Source: Bacteroidota bacterium
Lineage (GTDB): Bacteria > Bacteroidota > Bacteroidia > Chitinophagales > JADJOU01
DNA length: 64,000 bases
Assembly: GCA_016713645.1 (NCBI GenBank)
Contig: JADJOU010000011.1
Coordinates: 77,363-141,362 of the forward strand
Direction: 5' to 3'
A program made the translations under genes and the position numbers. This document shows, one piece after another, positions 10,903 through 19,169 of the stretch. Within the stretch, counting starts at the first letter, position 1; every line of letters starts with the position of its first letter. Under the pieces are notes generated by a model, which worked only from the letters and a program-made list of their open reading frames with translations, made no database searches and was not told the origin of the DNA.

Positions 10903-10985
10903 GGAGTCTGGTTTCTGGAGTCTGGTTTCTGGAGTCTGGAGTCTGGTTTCTGGTGTCTGGGGTCTGGAGTCTGGTTTCTGGAGTT
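10903..10985. repeat. Short tandem repeat based on GGAGTCTGGTTTCT
   Basis: Directly after ftsY come about seven imperfect copies of a 7-14 base unit (GGAGTCT / GGTTTCT). It is not coding and has no dyad. It looks like slippage-grown simple sequence. A related TGTCTGG-type motif starts the repeat patch after the thiolase gene at 43795. Confidence 0.75.
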
Positions 10986-11043
10986 TGTTATTTGGAAAGG
11001 CTGCACAGCTATCTATGAAGATGCAAGAATTGAATGAAATTTA

Positions 11044-11074
11044 TTTGCATAATTGAATCAAAAAATTACCTTTG
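11044..11074 (+). promoter_or_regulatory. Canonical Bacteroidota promoter for the CAU tRNA
   Basis: TTTG at 11044-11047, a 19-base spacer and TACCTTTG at 11067-11074 match the -33/-7 consensus perfectly. Transcription would start about 10-12 bases before the tRNA at 11093. This is the clearest promoter in the window and supports the phylum assignment. Confidence 0.8.
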
Positions 11075-11092
11075 CAATCCAGTTTAAAAAAT

Positions 11093-11166
11093 GGTCCTAT
11101 AGCTCAGCTGGTTAGAGCATCTGACTCATAATCAGAGGGTCCTTGGTTCGAGCCCGAGTGGGACCA
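11093..11166 (+). tRNA. tRNA with anticodon CAU (elongator Met or Ile2)
   Basis: 74-base cloverleaf. The acceptor stem GGTCCTA/TGGGACC has one G-U pair. The D arm is AGCTCAGCTGGTTAGAGC, the anticodon arm TCTGA-CTCATAA-TCAGA gives anticodon CAU, and the T arm carries GGTTCGAGCC. The CCA end is not encoded. A1-U72-type initiator features are absent, so it is not tRNA-fMet. CAU also occurs in Ile2 tRNA after lysidine modification, which cannot be excluded by eye. Confidence 0.93.
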
Positions 11167-11167
11167 C

Positions 11168-11197
11168 AAAGGTTGTCTATATTAGGCAACCTTTTTT
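11168..11197 (+). terminator. Rho-independent terminator after the tRNA
   Basis: AAAGGTTG at 11168-11175 pairs with CAACCTTT at 11187-11194 around an 11-base loop, followed by Ts to 11197. It begins 2 bases after the tRNA 3' end. Confidence 0.85.
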
Positions 11198-11630
11198 ATT
11201 AATACTGGGCCTAACCCCCAATGTGTTGAGTTAAGAATATAAGAGTCTTTTTAGACATTATTTTTTTAAACACAGAGTTCCACAGAGTTTTGCACAGAGT
11301 TGCACAGAGACTGAGAATGTGCGCCTAGTTAGCCCGTTGCGCCTAGTCCTTTGTTACATGCGCCCTGTGCCCAAGTCTTTGACTATGGACAAATTAATCC
11401 TTACTAGAATTTGCTTTAGAATCCCAATGCCTGCGTGAGCGATCGCAGCCGGCTAGGAATATGCTATAGAGCGCGGCACCTGCATTGTGTCGGTATATGC
11501 CTTAAAAAATAGATATTTAGACTTTTTTTAAATAGATTTGTTGAATGAATGATCCGCAGTCACAAACATACGGACAGCATCATACTAATAAAAGCGGGGA
11601 ATAAATTAACTGTTAAAATAAAAGTTGAAG
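11198..11630. other. Non-coding spacer with repeat fragments
   Basis: No gene is visible. It holds CACAGAGTT-type short direct repeats (about 11270-11310), two copies of GCGCCTAGT near 11320-11350, and the first copy of a 67-base direct repeat at 11389-11455. Confidence 0.7.
11389..11455 (+). repeat. 67-base direct repeat, left copy
   Basis: It begins GGACAAATTAATCC and ends GCGATCGCAGCCGGC. The right copy at 12353-12419 has the same length and differs at three positions, by my base-by-base comparison. The pair flanks the AT-rich gene at 11631-12257. Confidence 0.85.
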
Positions 11631-12257
11631 ATGAAAAGGAAATTCCTTCTTTATGTACCTATAGCCTTCTTATTTACTTGCAATAATTATGATCTACAAA
11701 ATGAATTTCATTCGACTGATATTTGTAAAGAATCAATCGAATTTAAAAGTCATTCAAAAGTTTTTAATCAAATTACATATTCAATCCCGATACATTGGAG
11801 TGAAAGGATGATAGATTCAAATATATTATTGTATAAATTTAGGGGAATAAAAAACAGTTACTTCGCAATTTCAAACCAATCCATAAATATAGATTCATAT
11901 TTAAAAGAATTTATTTATCAATTGATTAGGGATACATCCGAAGTTTTTTCAACTGCTACTATTTCTAGATTTGATAAAAATTCGGAACAAAGTCTAATTT
12001 TTATACAGTATAAATCTCTAATTCAACAAACAAATTACGTGACGAATTGCTTTTTACTAGGAAATAAGAATGAGACTATTGATGCAGGTATGAAATGTAT
12101 GTTAAGAGATAGTATTCCTTATACCGATACTTTTTTTAGTATCTTTTGTTCTCTAAAATATAAAAATTTAAGTTATAATAGTTTTAAGGATTCGTCAAGA
12201 GTTTCAATAATTGATCAACGTTCATTTGATTCAATTTATTCAAATCAATTTAGATAG
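11631..12257 (+). CDS. Hypothetical lipoprotein-like protein, AT-rich, flanked by direct repeats
   Basis: 208 residues from the ATG at 11631 (MKRKFLLYVPIAFLFTCNN); a TTG two codons upstream is less likely. The first 17 residues form a signal sequence ending in the lipobox LFTC, so lipid attachment at Cys17 is likely. The remainder is polar, rich in Ser, Asn, Ile and Phe, with no family I recognise. Codon use is much richer in A/T-ending codons than in neighbouring genes, and the gene sits alone in a 2.2-kb repeat-rich stretch between two near-identical 67-base repeats. That suggests an acquired or fast-evolving gene. No partner gene lies next to it. Confidence 0.6.
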   Translation: MKRKFLLYVPIAFLFTCNNYDLQNEFHSTDICKESIEFKSHSKVFNQITYSIPIHWSERMIDSNILLYKFRGIKNSYFAISNQSINIDSYLKEFIYQLIRDTSEVFSTATISRFDKNSEQSLIFIQYKSLIQQTNYVTNCFLLGNKNETIDAGMKCMLRDSIPYTDTFFSIFCSLKYKNLSYNSFKDSSRVSIIDQRSFDSIYSNQFR

Positions 12258-12352
12258 TAAAAGTATAATTGCTGCTTTAATCAAGATCTTTAGCTCCTCC
12301 CGCCGCCGCTAGTGCTTTGTGATATGAACGCTGTCCGTATGTCTGGGACTGC

Positions 12353-12419
12353 GGACAAATTAGTCCTTACTAGAATTTACTTTAGAATCCCAATGCCCGC
12401 GTGAGCGATCGCAGCCGGC
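12353..12419 (+). repeat. 67-base direct repeat, right copy
   Basis: Partner of 11389-11455, in the same orientation with three mismatches. It lies 95 bases after the lipoprotein-like gene. Confidence 0.85.
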
Positions 12420-12989
12420 ATGCAGTAAGGCGGGAGGCTGGCCCCCTAACCCCGAAGGGGGGAATGAGCCCCAGCCCCCGAAGGCATGGCGCGCGTCGTT
12501 TGCTTTTTCTTTTTCGCAACTCTCTCGCTTTTGCTTTTCTGTTATTTGGAATTGTGTTCTGACCCCTTGTCCCCCTCCGTCCTTAGGCCAAGTTGACTCT
12601 ACTCTCAGAGTTCCAGAGTAAAGCGAATTTTCCACATACAGAAGAAAATATTTCTTTCATAAACTCTAAACAAGGTTTCAAACAATGGCAGTATGAAAAG
12701 GCTTGTGATGGAAATATTTAAGAGATAAATGGCTTTTAGAGAAAGTTTAGAAAAGGAAAAGGATTCTCCAGCCACAGAAAAGCAAGTTAATCGGATTTAA
12801 CTTCCTATTTCTCTTGAAAAGTGAGGTTCTTTGAAAGAGAAAAACATGGTCATTTGTTGCCAACCTTAGTAAAATAAGGGCAAATCTTATTATATTAATT
12901 TTCCTCAGCACTTGGGAAAAAAAAGGGAATGGAAGGGCGTTTTCGGTCAAAACACCTCCCCAAAACCGTAGCTTAAACTGACGCCTATG

Positions 12990-13230
12990 CCCCGAAGGGG
13001 GAATTGCTGACGCGTGTTTTTTGCATCGTAAATTATTCATGTTAATTTTAGAATCCCTAATCCCAATGATGTAACTCCCTCTCCTTTGGAGAGGGTTGGA
13101 GAGGCAGGCCCCCTAGCCCCCGAAGGGGGAATTGCTGACGCGTGTTTTTGCATCTGCAAATTACGTTATGTTAAATTACCTAATCCCAATGATGTAACTC
13201 CCTCTCCTTTGGAGAGGGTTGGGGAGAGGC
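12990..13230. repeat. Two tandem units of the CCCCGAAGGGGG interspersed repeat
   Basis: Unit 1 (12990-13108) and unit 2 (13117-13230) each run from the CCCCGAAGGGGG hairpin through GAATTGCTGACGCGTG, an AT-rich middle and CCTAATCCCAATGATGTAAC to the second hairpin CCCTCTCCTTTGGAGAGGG. Both ends of the unit are therefore self-complementary. There is no coding capacity, so these could be non-autonomous REP/MITE-like elements. Confidence 0.8.
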
Positions 13231-13440
13231 TGTGTAGGGAGAGGCTGCGTGGGGAGAGGAACGTTTTTACGCTTGTCAATTTAACCTCTGCACTTATGGG
13301 TTATTCTCATGCACTTATTAGGAAGCCGAAAACAACCTGCTGGGCTACCATACTTTTACAGTATTAAATTTTTATTTCACAAAGAAGCGGTCAAAATCAT
13401 TAAATATCAATTTCAACTGCTTTTTTTAAATCTATTTTTT

Positions 13441-15057
13441 ATGAAGAATATTTGCAAATCTATTTTAATGATTGCCTTCCTGCAGGTTTCGATGCCTGGG
13501 TTCTCACAGTGCAATGCGCCAACAAACCTAAACACGACCTATAGCAATAATGTGTCGACATTTACTTGGGATTCTGTGCCTGGTGCTACAGAATACAATT
13601 TGGAATTGAAATTTGTATATGATCCTTGGGGGTCAGGTGAAGGATTCACTAGCACAACGAATTCCTTTCAATTGACAGGCATTTATCACTCTGCTGAACT
13701 CGAGTGGAGAGTGAGCACCAATTGTGGTACTTCAACGAGCGCTAATTCTGCATCATATTTGTACACGGTACCTTGCCCTGAGCCAAGTGCACTTTTTGCG
13801 AATAATATCACCGCAACTACTGCAACGGTAAATTGGACTGCAGCAGCGGGATATAATACTACAGTATCTAATTTTGCAGTTTATTATCGTCTTGCGAATA
13901 CATCGAATGCATGGACTTCTGCAGGGATGACTTCTGCAACTTCTAAAACGATTTCAGGACTTCTTTCTAGCACTGCATACGAATATCGAATTAATCAGTC
14001 TTGCATCAATAGCAATAGCAGCACTGTTATTGGTCAATTCACGACTGCTGCTATTCCATGCAATGTCCCTACAAATTTAACTGTTTCTGGCGCTACTAGT
14101 AGCCAAGCAACTGTTGCATGGACGATTGTATCTGGCGGACAATCTTATACTGTAGAGTATAAGCCTACAACTTCAACGACATGGATTTCTTCTAGCAGTG
14201 TCACCACCAATAGCAAATTGCTCACTGGATTAACTGCTGCTACATTATACGATGTGCGTGTAAAAGCGACTTGCACCAATGGATATGTAAGCGGTTATGT
14301 ATCTGGCCAATTTACGACGTATACGGCTACTTGCATGGCATATGGGGTGAATGGTTCAGAATTCATCGATCAGTTTACCTTGGGTACAATCAATAGAACT
14401 TCTGGAAGAGAAGTGGGTGGATATAGAAATACCGGATTGAGCACTAATTTGGTTAAAGGATCTAATTCAAATCCTGCTACTATTAGTTGCGGTTATAATC
14501 CTGGTATTGTATTCGGAGAGCGTTATGCTGTTTATATCGATTTTAATAATAACGGAAGCTTTGCAGACAATGGGGAGCGAGTAGCGGGACCAACTTCTTT
14601 TTCAACAGGGGCTTTGCTCAATTTCAATATCTCGATACCGAATAATGCACCATTGGGCAATCGCAAAATGAGGGTGATTATTAGACGTTCAACATCTTCT
14701 ATGGCACCTTGTGCTACTGGATTCCAAGGTGAAGTGGAAGATTACAATGTGACTATTGTAAGTGGTTCCAATAAAACTTCTTCAGATATCAGTACGATCA
14801 ATGAAGTGAATGAAATTCCAGTGGTTGTTTTCCCTAACCCAACATCTGGCAAAGTAAACATCACCGCACCTGATCATTTCAATCTTTCTTTTATTGAAGT
14901 CATGAGTATGGATGGAAGAATGATGGAGAGAATCAATGCAGAAGATAAATTGTCAAACACCATCGATATTTCAACTCATCCAGCAGGGGTGTATATCGTC
15001 AATGTGGTTTCAGAGGATAATATTAAATCATCTCATCGCGTTCTTTTAACCAAGTAA
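13441..15057 (+). CDS. Secreted FN3-GEVED protein with T9SS type A sorting domain
   Basis: 538 residues from the ATG at 13441, chosen because it begins a clean signal peptide (MKNICKSILMIAFLQVSMPG, cleavage before QCNAP). Longer in-frame extensions upstream run into repeats. Three fibronectin type III domains follow (about 24-100, 105-190, 193-275), then a GEVED domain with YAVYIDFNNNGSF and the name motif GEVEDYNVTI. The end is a T9SS tail beginning VVVFPNPTSGKVNI (about 460-538). The frame is intact. It is a likely surface or released adhesion-type protein; no catalytic residues are seen. A strong terminator follows. Confidence 0.9.
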   Translation: MKNICKSILMIAFLQVSMPGFSQCNAPTNLNTTYSNNVSTFTWDSVPGATEYNLELKFVYDPWGSGEGFTSTTNSFQLTGIYHSAELEWRVSTNCGTSTSANSASYLYTVPCPEPSALFANNITATTATVNWTAAAGYNTTVSNFAVYYRLANTSNAWTSAGMTSATSKTISGLLSSTAYEYRINQSCINSNSSTVIGQFTTAAIPCNVPTNLTVSGATSSQATVAWTIVSGGQSYTVEYKPTTSTTWISSSSVTTNSKLLTGLTAATLYDVRVKATCTNGYVSGYVSGQFTTYTATCMAYGVNGSEFIDQFTLGTINRTSGREVGGYRNTGLSTNLVKGSNSNPATISCGYNPGIVFGERYAVYIDFNNNGSFADNGERVAGPTSFSTGALLNFNISIPNNAPLGNRKMRVIIRRSTSSMAPCATGFQGEVEDYNVTIVSGSNKTSSDISTINEVNEIPVVVFPNPTSGKVNITAPDHFNLSFIEVMSMDGRMMERINAEDKLSNTIDISTHPAGVYIVNVVSEDNIKSSHRVLLTK

Positions 15058-15081
15058 TCCAATACCAATCATACAAAATAT

Positions 15082-15115
15082 AAACGCTTTGTCATTTATT
15101 TGACAAAGCGTTTTT
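15082..15115 (+). terminator. Rho-independent terminator
   Basis: AAACGCTTTGTC (15082-15093) pairs perfectly with GACAAAGCGTTT (15102-15113) around an 8-base loop and runs into Ts. It begins 24 bases after the FN3-GEVED stop. Confidence 0.9.
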
Positions 15116-15165
15116 GTTAATCCCGAATTACGCTTTAGAGATTTACGGAGTAAATGAATAAAGCG

Positions 15166-15183
15166 TCCCGATAGCTATCGGGA
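15166..15183. repeat. 18-base perfect palindrome
   Basis: TCCCGATAGCTATCGGGA is its own reverse complement. It lies mid-spacer, about 170 bases before the histidine kinase start, without a T tract. It is either a small interspersed repeat or a protein-binding site. Confidence 0.6.
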
Positions 15184-15353
15184 GAAGGCAATCCCGATTT
15201 AGTGAAAGTTTCAAATTCCTACGAAGTAAAGGCATTGATTACTTGAACTTTATCGATTCATTCCCTGCAATTTTGTAGGAGATGAATTTGGGTTAATTAA
15301 AGAATCAATGTATATCTTTATACTTATGCAATATTTCGATATGTTTCTCCATT

Positions 15354-18347
15354 ATGTTTAAACGTTTTATTTTTCTTTGTTTTTGCATTCCGTCTCTATT
15401 GTTTGCGAATCAACCTTCATACGTAAATTATACGACGGCTGATGGCTTGCCGAGCAATACGGTTTTTTGCAGTATGCAGGACTCCAAAGGATATATGTGG
15501 TTTGGAACAGACAAAGGGGTTGCTAGATTTGATGGGATAAAATTTACTGTTTTTACGACGTCAGATGGATTGGCCGATAATATTGCCTATGATATTTATG
15601 AGGATTCAAAAAAGAGAATTTGGTTTTCTTGCAATAATGGCAATGCCTGTTATTACTTTAACAACAAGTTTTGGAATAAGAATACCGATACAATCTTGAG
15701 GAAGTTGACTTCAAATAGTCTCGGATTAAAAGTCATTGAGGATAAGTCAAAGCAAGTATACTTCTTAAGTCAATTCAATCTATTCAAGCTTTCCAAACAA
15801 CACGAAGTCTCCCAGATTGTTTTCAAAGAAAATCCGATGTTTTCAAGCATGGTCTTAAATGAAAGTGGGGAGTCGATTGTACTTTCGAATAATGGTTATT
15901 GCAATCTAAGCAAAGGTGTGATACATAAATTCAACAGCGACAAAATCAATGTTCCTTTGCTTTATTCGAAAGCAATTTATTTTAATCGCGCGTTGTATTA
16001 CAATCAAAATGCTTTTATTTCGTTTTTTAATCCTGTTGTTCCAAAAGCTGTAATTCATACAATCCCAATTACAAATGATCCTTTGATTGCTCAATGCCTT
16101 TTTTATTCAAAGGATTCAAATATGATGGTGGGTACTCAGAATGCACTGGTGACCTATAGTTTGAAACAAAGTAAAATTATTGACAAGTCTTTTCTCGGAT
16201 CATCGATATCTTCTATTACAAAAGATATTGAAAATAATATTTGGATCACGTCATTAAATAGTGGCGTTTTTTTAAGTATCAATTCTCGTGTTAAATTGCT
16301 CAATGAACATGCAGAATTAATATTTAACTATGCTGGCTTTATTGATAAATTGAGTGATGGAAACATTGCAATTGGCTCTAACAAATATCTAGCGTCATTC
16401 ATTGAAAATGGCGTAATCCATAACCTCCGATTACCTAAAGAAGCTGGTGAAGGAAAAATTGAAAAAATTCGCATCGGCTATGATGGGAATTATTATTTAA
16501 CCACTGGCGCTGTTACCATAAAAGTGGATAAGTCCAATTGGACAGCGAAAGTGCTTCAGATGTCTGCGAGAGATATTCGTGTGATTTCGCCGACTAAATC
16601 TATTATTGTAGTGGGTAACGGAGTCCTCGTGTTAAATGAGGATAATTTTGAAAATCTATATTTGACTAAGCGGTATATAAAAGATACAAGAACAGGTCAC
16701 TTAATACCTAATGTAAAAGCAAGCGGTATATACGCAAGTCCATATTCTAGAAATATCTATATCTATGGCCTTTTTGGTGTTAAATTGTTAAAGGGAATTG
16801 GATTGAAATCTATCATGAATAATCATGAATACTTGGCCAATAATATTAATCGCGTCGTTGAAACAAAAGATGGGCTTAAATGTTTTGCTTCAAATATTTA
16901 TGGCGTTATCGTCATCTTTAAGAATAGAATTTTTACGATCAATAAGAAGAATGGGCTCCCAACAAATTTTGTAAATTCCATCTATGTCGATAAATACAAT
17001 CAACTCTGGGCTGCTACTAGTGAAGGACTCAGTAAGATTAGTATAGCGCTGGGAGTGGATGATTTGAAATTCACTATTAAAAATTACACACAAAGTGATG
17101 GATTAAATTCAAAGAGTTTTAATGACCTCACCATGGACGGTGACAATATTTACGCCACGACAGACCAAGGCGTATGTGTATTCACAGAAGCAGATTTAAA
17201 ATTAGCATCGACTAAACCGATTGTCAATATTGAGGCAATCTATATGGGGGAGAAAGCGCAGAATATGTGCGCTGAGTATATTGTCGATTATCCCAACAAC
17301 TCCTTGAGCATTAAATATATGGGATTGTCTTTTAGTTCTTTTGGCAAAATGACTTATAAGTATAGAATGAAGGGGATTGAAAACAATTGGAAATTTTCGC
17401 AGAATACGATACTCGAATACCCTTCTATGCCTTATGGTGAATTTGATTTTGAACTGATTGCCATCAATGCCAATAAGGTGGAATCCGATGTAAAGTCCTT
17501 TCATATCATTGTGCATCCGCCCTTTTGGAGAACGTGGTGGTTTATTTTATTGGTCTTGTTTTGCGCATCTATGTTGATACTTACTGCCTTGAAATTGAGA
17601 ATTAAATCGATTCGAAAGAACCATGAGACCAAGGAGCAATTGTTGAATCTTAAAAATAAAAATATTGAGGCAGAGAAGAAGCAAGCGATTTATGAGAAAG
17701 AGATTATTGATATTCAAAATCAGGCGCTCCGACTGCATATGAATCCGCATTTTATCTTCAACTCCATCAATTCTATTCAGGGATTTTACGCATCAGGTGA
17801 TGTTGCGATGGCAAAGAAGTATATCGGGAAATTTTCCACTTTGCTGCGATTGATTTTGGACCAGAGCAAGAAAGATTTGATTGATATCAATGACGAAAAG
17901 ATGACCATCGAATACTATCTCGATTTGAATAAGCTGCGATTTGAGAATAAGTTTGACTATGAAATTCAAATTGATGAAAGTCTGTTAAAGAGCAGAGAAG
18001 AGATCCCTCCGATGCTCATTCAGCCATTCATTGAAAATGCCATCATTCATGGGCTTGCGCCATTGAAGAGAAAAGGAAAGATTATTGTGCGAATAATCAA
18101 TGAAGAGCGCTATATTCGCTGTGAAGTGGAAGATAATGGCGTGGGAAGAGCATATAGTCGCCAATTGAATAGGAATAAGACTTTTGAATCTACTGGAATA
18201 AAAGTGACAGAAAAGCGAATTGAATTGTACAATAATACTTCTTCAAATTCATCGAATCAAAGCTTGAGTATTTCTGACATAATGGATGCTGAAGGCAATG
18301 TCGCAGGAACATTGGTCACATTTTATCTCTTAAAAAATTCTATATAA
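15354..18347 (+). CDS. Reg_prop/Y_Y_Y sensor histidine kinase of the LytS (His_kinase) family
   Basis: 997-residue membrane sensor. Signal sequence at 1-19 (MFKRFIFLCFCIPSLLFANQ). A periplasmic two-propeller sensor of Reg_prop repeats follows (DSKGYMWFGTDKGVARFDG near 43-61), then a Y_Y_Y domain (about 640-720, YKYRMKGIENNW), one transmembrane helix (about 725-746) and a coiled-coil linker. The His_kinase domain has the phospho-acceptor His799 in MNPHFIFNSINS. The HATPase has IQPFIENAIIHGL and EDNGVGR. The next gene, 18 bases downstream, is its LytTR regulator. The frame is intact. The ligand is unknown; in Bacteroidota such sensors often respond to extracellular polymers or envelope state. 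Confidence 0.92.
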   Translation: MFKRFIFLCFCIPSLLFANQPSYVNYTTADGLPSNTVFCSMQDSKGYMWFGTDKGVARFDGIKFTVFTTSDGLADNIAYDIYEDSKKRIWFSCNNGNACYYFNNKFWNKNTDTILRKLTSNSLGLKVIEDKSKQVYFLSQFNLFKLSKQHEVSQIVFKENPMFSSMVLNESGESIVLSNNGYCNLSKGVIHKFNSDKINVPLLYSKAIYFNRALYYNQNAFISFFNPVVPKAVIHTIPITNDPLIAQCLFYSKDSNMMVGTQNALVTYSLKQSKIIDKSFLGSSISSITKDIENNIWITSLNSGVFLSINSRVKLLNEHAELIFNYAGFIDKLSDGNIAIGSNKYLASFIENGVIHNLRLPKEAGEGKIEKIRIGYDGNYYLTTGAVTIKVDKSNWTAKVLQMSARDIRVISPTKSIIVVGNGVLVLNEDNFENLYLTKRYIKDTRTGHLIPNVKASGIYASPYSRNIYIYGLFGVKLLKGIGLKSIMNNHEYLANNINRVVETKDGLKCFASNIYGVIVIFKNRIFTINKKNGLPTNFVNSIYVDKYNQLWAATSEGLSKISIALGVDDLKFTIKNYTQSDGLNSKSFNDLTMDGDNIYATTDQGVCVFTEADLKLASTKPIVNIEAIYMGEKAQNMCAEYIVDYPNNSLSIKYMGLSFSSFGKMTYKYRMKGIENNWKFSQNTILEYPSMPYGEFDFELIAINANKVESDVKSFHIIVHPPFWRTWWFILLVLFCASMLILTALKLRIKSIRKNHETKEQLLNLKNKNIEAEKKQAIYEKEIIDIQNQALRLHMNPHFIFNSINSIQGFYASGDVAMAKKYIGKFSTLLRLILDQSKKDLIDINDEKMTIEYYLDLNKLRFENKFDYEIQIDESLLKSREEIPPMLIQPFIENAIIHGLAPLKRKGKIIVRIINEERYIRCEVEDNGVGRAYSRQLNRNKTFESTGIKVTEKRIELYNNTSSNSSNQSLSISDIMDAEGNVAGTLVTFYLLKNSI

Positions 18348-18365
18348 ATTTGAATATTTTATAAA

Positions 18366-19130
18366 ATGAAAAACTACACGGCTATCATTATCGACGATGA
18401 GACTCAAGCTCGAAATGCCTTGAGAGACTTAATTCAAACAGATTTCCCCAATATTAGTATTATTGGTGAAGCAGATGGCGTGGAGACAGCTGTTCAAGCG
18501 ATTTCGACCAAAAAACCGCAAATCGTTTTTTTGGATATCAACTTAGGAGATGGATCGGGTTTTGATGTTTTAGAGCAATTGACAAATAAGGATTTCTCGC
18601 TGATATTCACGACAGCCTATAGTGAATATGCGATTGCCGCTTTTAAACTCAATGCGATTGATTATTTGTTGAAGCCAATACTAGAGGAAGATATGGGGCG
18701 GGCATTAGAAAAAATTGATCGTCAAAATTCACCCAATGATTTATCGATGCAATTGGAATTATTAAAAGAGATGGTCCATGATTCTTCTAAAGCGACTAGA
18801 GCAGAGAAGAAAATTGTATTGAAAGATAATGAATCCGTTCATTTTATCAAAATGAGTGAAATCATTTTTTGTAAGTCTGAAGGTTCGTATACAGAGTTCA
18901 CCATTGCACCCCATCAAAGAATTACTGTATCGAACAATTTGAAGGAATACGAAGAAAAATTAGCGCCCTATAATTTCCTCAGGGTGCATCACTCATACAT
19001 CGTTAACATAGATATGATTGTTCGATATAACAAAGGAAGTGGCGGTAGCCTGATATTGGAAGGTGGACATGAAATTCCTGTATCACAGAGGAAGCGGGAT
19101 ATGGTGTTGGACTTATTATCTATCAATTGA
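18366..19130 (+). CDS. LytTR family response regulator
   Basis: 254 residues. Receiver domain 1-115 with acidic pair Asp10/Asp11, phospho-acceptor Asp57 in VFLDINLGDG, the switch Thr in FTTAYSEYA and Lys103 in LLKP. A LytTR DNA-binding domain (about 148-250) contains FIKMSEIIFCKSEGSY and LRVHHSYIVN. It lies 18 bases after the kinase gene and is surely its cognate partner. It converges on the outer-membrane barrel gene at 19170. Confidence 0.93.
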   Translation: MKNYTAIIIDDETQARNALRDLIQTDFPNISIIGEADGVETAVQAISTKKPQIVFLDINLGDGSGFDVLEQLTNKDFSLIFTTAYSEYAIAAFKLNAIDYLLKPILEEDMGRALEKIDRQNSPNDLSMQLELLKEMVHDSSKATRAEKKIVLKDNESVHFIKMSEIIFCKSEGSYTEFTIAPHQRITVSNNLKEYEEKLAPYNFLRVHHSYIVNIDMIVRYNKGSGGSLILEGGHEIPVSQRKRDMVLDLLSIN

Positions 19131-19169
19131 TTTTTATCATATAAACTATCGTCGCTTCTGTAAAGATTT

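Larger units (their letters stand above)
12258..13440. other. Repeat-rich non-coding stretch
   Basis: No convincing gene. Reading frames on either strand here are built from repeats. Contents: the right 67-base repeat, degraded CCCC-GAAGGGG hairpins near 12441-12486, a plain AT-rich part (about 12640-12950), two tandem units at 12990-13230, and a GGGGAGAGGCTG triplication at about 13220-13258. Confidence 0.7.

Noticed and set aside
11093..12419. tRNA-associated genomic island with attachment sites
   Set aside because: The 67-base repeats do not copy the tRNA 3' end and no integrase is present; only the weaker repeat-flanked cassette idea is kept.
12360..13367. Several reading frames of 90-100 codons on both strands
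   Set aside because: They are composed of hairpin repeats and spacer sequence, have no recognisable domain or consistent codon use, and overlap each other.
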